Shown here piece after piece: positions 24,235 through 24,446 of a stretch of DNA of 24,446 nt. The notes below the pieces were generated by a model. It searched no databases and was not told the origin of the DNA. It was given only the letters and a program-made list of their open reading frames with translations. Positions within the stretch are counted from its first letter, which is position 1. Each line of letters begins with the position of its first letter. The position numbers and the translations under genes are program-made. The stretch is taken from NCBI GenBank assembly GCA_964586425.1, contig CAZPHI010000030.1:1-24446 (forward strand), written 5' to 3'. This stretch comes from CAZPHI01 sp964586425. Its GTDB lineage: Bacteria; Bacillota; Clostridia; Lachnospirales; Lachnospiraceae.

Positions 24235-24423
24235 TTAAGCTTTTTGTCTTTCCTTTTTATTGATTAATTTCACAATGCTTATAATATTCTTCTTATAATA
24301 AATGCTTATTTGCCCGCTGCTGCTTGTAACATAATATGATACTGCATTATCTTCTAGTCTGTTAATTAATTCCTGATGCGGATGTCCATATGAATTCGTT
24401 AGGACAATAAAAATGATACAATC
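24235..24423 (-). pseudogene. comEC: ComEC C-terminal remnant or frameshifted 3' end
   Basis: The minus-strand frame 24423-24235 encodes 62 residues with the block NSYGHPHQELINRLEDNAVSYY. This matches the conserved end of the metallo-beta-lactamase-like domain of the DNA uptake channel ComEC (N-x-YGHPH...L.rL). The holA neighbour downstream agrees with this. However, an in-frame TAA stands at 24424-24426 and another about five codons further, where ComEC should continue. The preceding residues read CIIFIVLTN where the family usually has IISVGxxN. Either a sequencing or assembly frameshift lies near the window edge (another frame is open to the end) or the gene has decayed. It is too short to decide. 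Confidence 0.65.
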
Positions 24424-24446
24424 TTAACGATTATACCATTAGGGGT

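Noticed and set aside
1..24446. Mobile element, prophage, toxin-antitoxin or defence island
   Set aside because: No transposase, integrase, phage, restriction or toxin motifs and no terminal repeats were seen; nearly all genes are housekeeping or lineage-typical.

Overview
This is an AT-rich, gene-dense, ordinary-looking chromosomal window. It most likely comes from a Lachnospiraceae-type Firmicute (Clostridia), perhaps near Lachnospira/Eubacterium eligens or Roseburia, although the genus cannot be fixed from sequence alone. The reasons are the strong GGAGG ribosome binding sites, a DUF5688-type protein (a family I associate with Lachnospiraceae), a divergent LigA of the kind I recall from that family, sporulation genes (spoIIP, gpr, a SpoVB-like flippase), and a split form of the Firmicutes comEC-holA-rpsT-gpr-spoIIP neighbourhood. 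A run of 10 Ns inside gap shows this is a draft assembly.

Layout. Positions 1-2576 hold the minus-strand glycolytic run gap-pgk-tpiA (tpiA cut by the window edge), with a hairpin plus T-run at both gene junctions. Positions 2657-4330 hold a Na+/phosphate cotransporter with a PhoU-like tail and Pho-box-like repeats upstream. A PHP-family phosphatase (4563-5405, +) faces the minus-strand sulfur-transfer operon iscS-iscU-mnmA (5414-8178), whose consensus promoter overlaps the region in front of a SpoVB-like flippase (8385-9878, +). A minus-strand operon follows at 14265-9886: an unknown anchored protein, rluF, ligA and metA, driven from a promoter embedded in a 16-bp dyad. tRNA-Arg(CCG) lies on the plus strand at 14430-14502, next to a DUF5688 gene. 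Positions 15428-15812 are gene-free and hold a chain of seven small hairpins upstream of spoIIP. Then come a fused homocysteine methyltransferase/methylenetetrahydrofolate reductase, ilvE and gpr (all minus), rpsT (plus), and a membrane-anchored GH5 cellulase with a CBM2-like domain and a 35-residue Asn-rich linker, directly behind holA. The window ends in what looks like a broken comEC 3' end.

How the genes connect. IscS takes sulfur from cysteine and passes it to IscU (Fe-S scaffold) and MnmA (tRNA 2-thiouridine), so the three-gene operon is a coherent unit. metA and the HMT/MTHFR fusion belong to methionine synthesis; residues Glu111, Cys142, His235 and Glu237 of MetA predict acetyl-CoA rather than succinyl-CoA use. 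SpoIIP, GPR and the SpoVB-like protein are parts of an endospore programme, though sporulation itself cannot be inferred from them alone.

I found no CRISPR array, prophage, insertion sequence, toxin-antitoxin pair or defence system, and no clearly new multi-gene system. The signals most worth a second look are cis-regulatory: the hairpin chain before spoIIP, two promoters whose start sites lie in terminator-like dyads, a dyad across the rpsT -35 box, and Pho-box-like repeats before the phosphate transporter.
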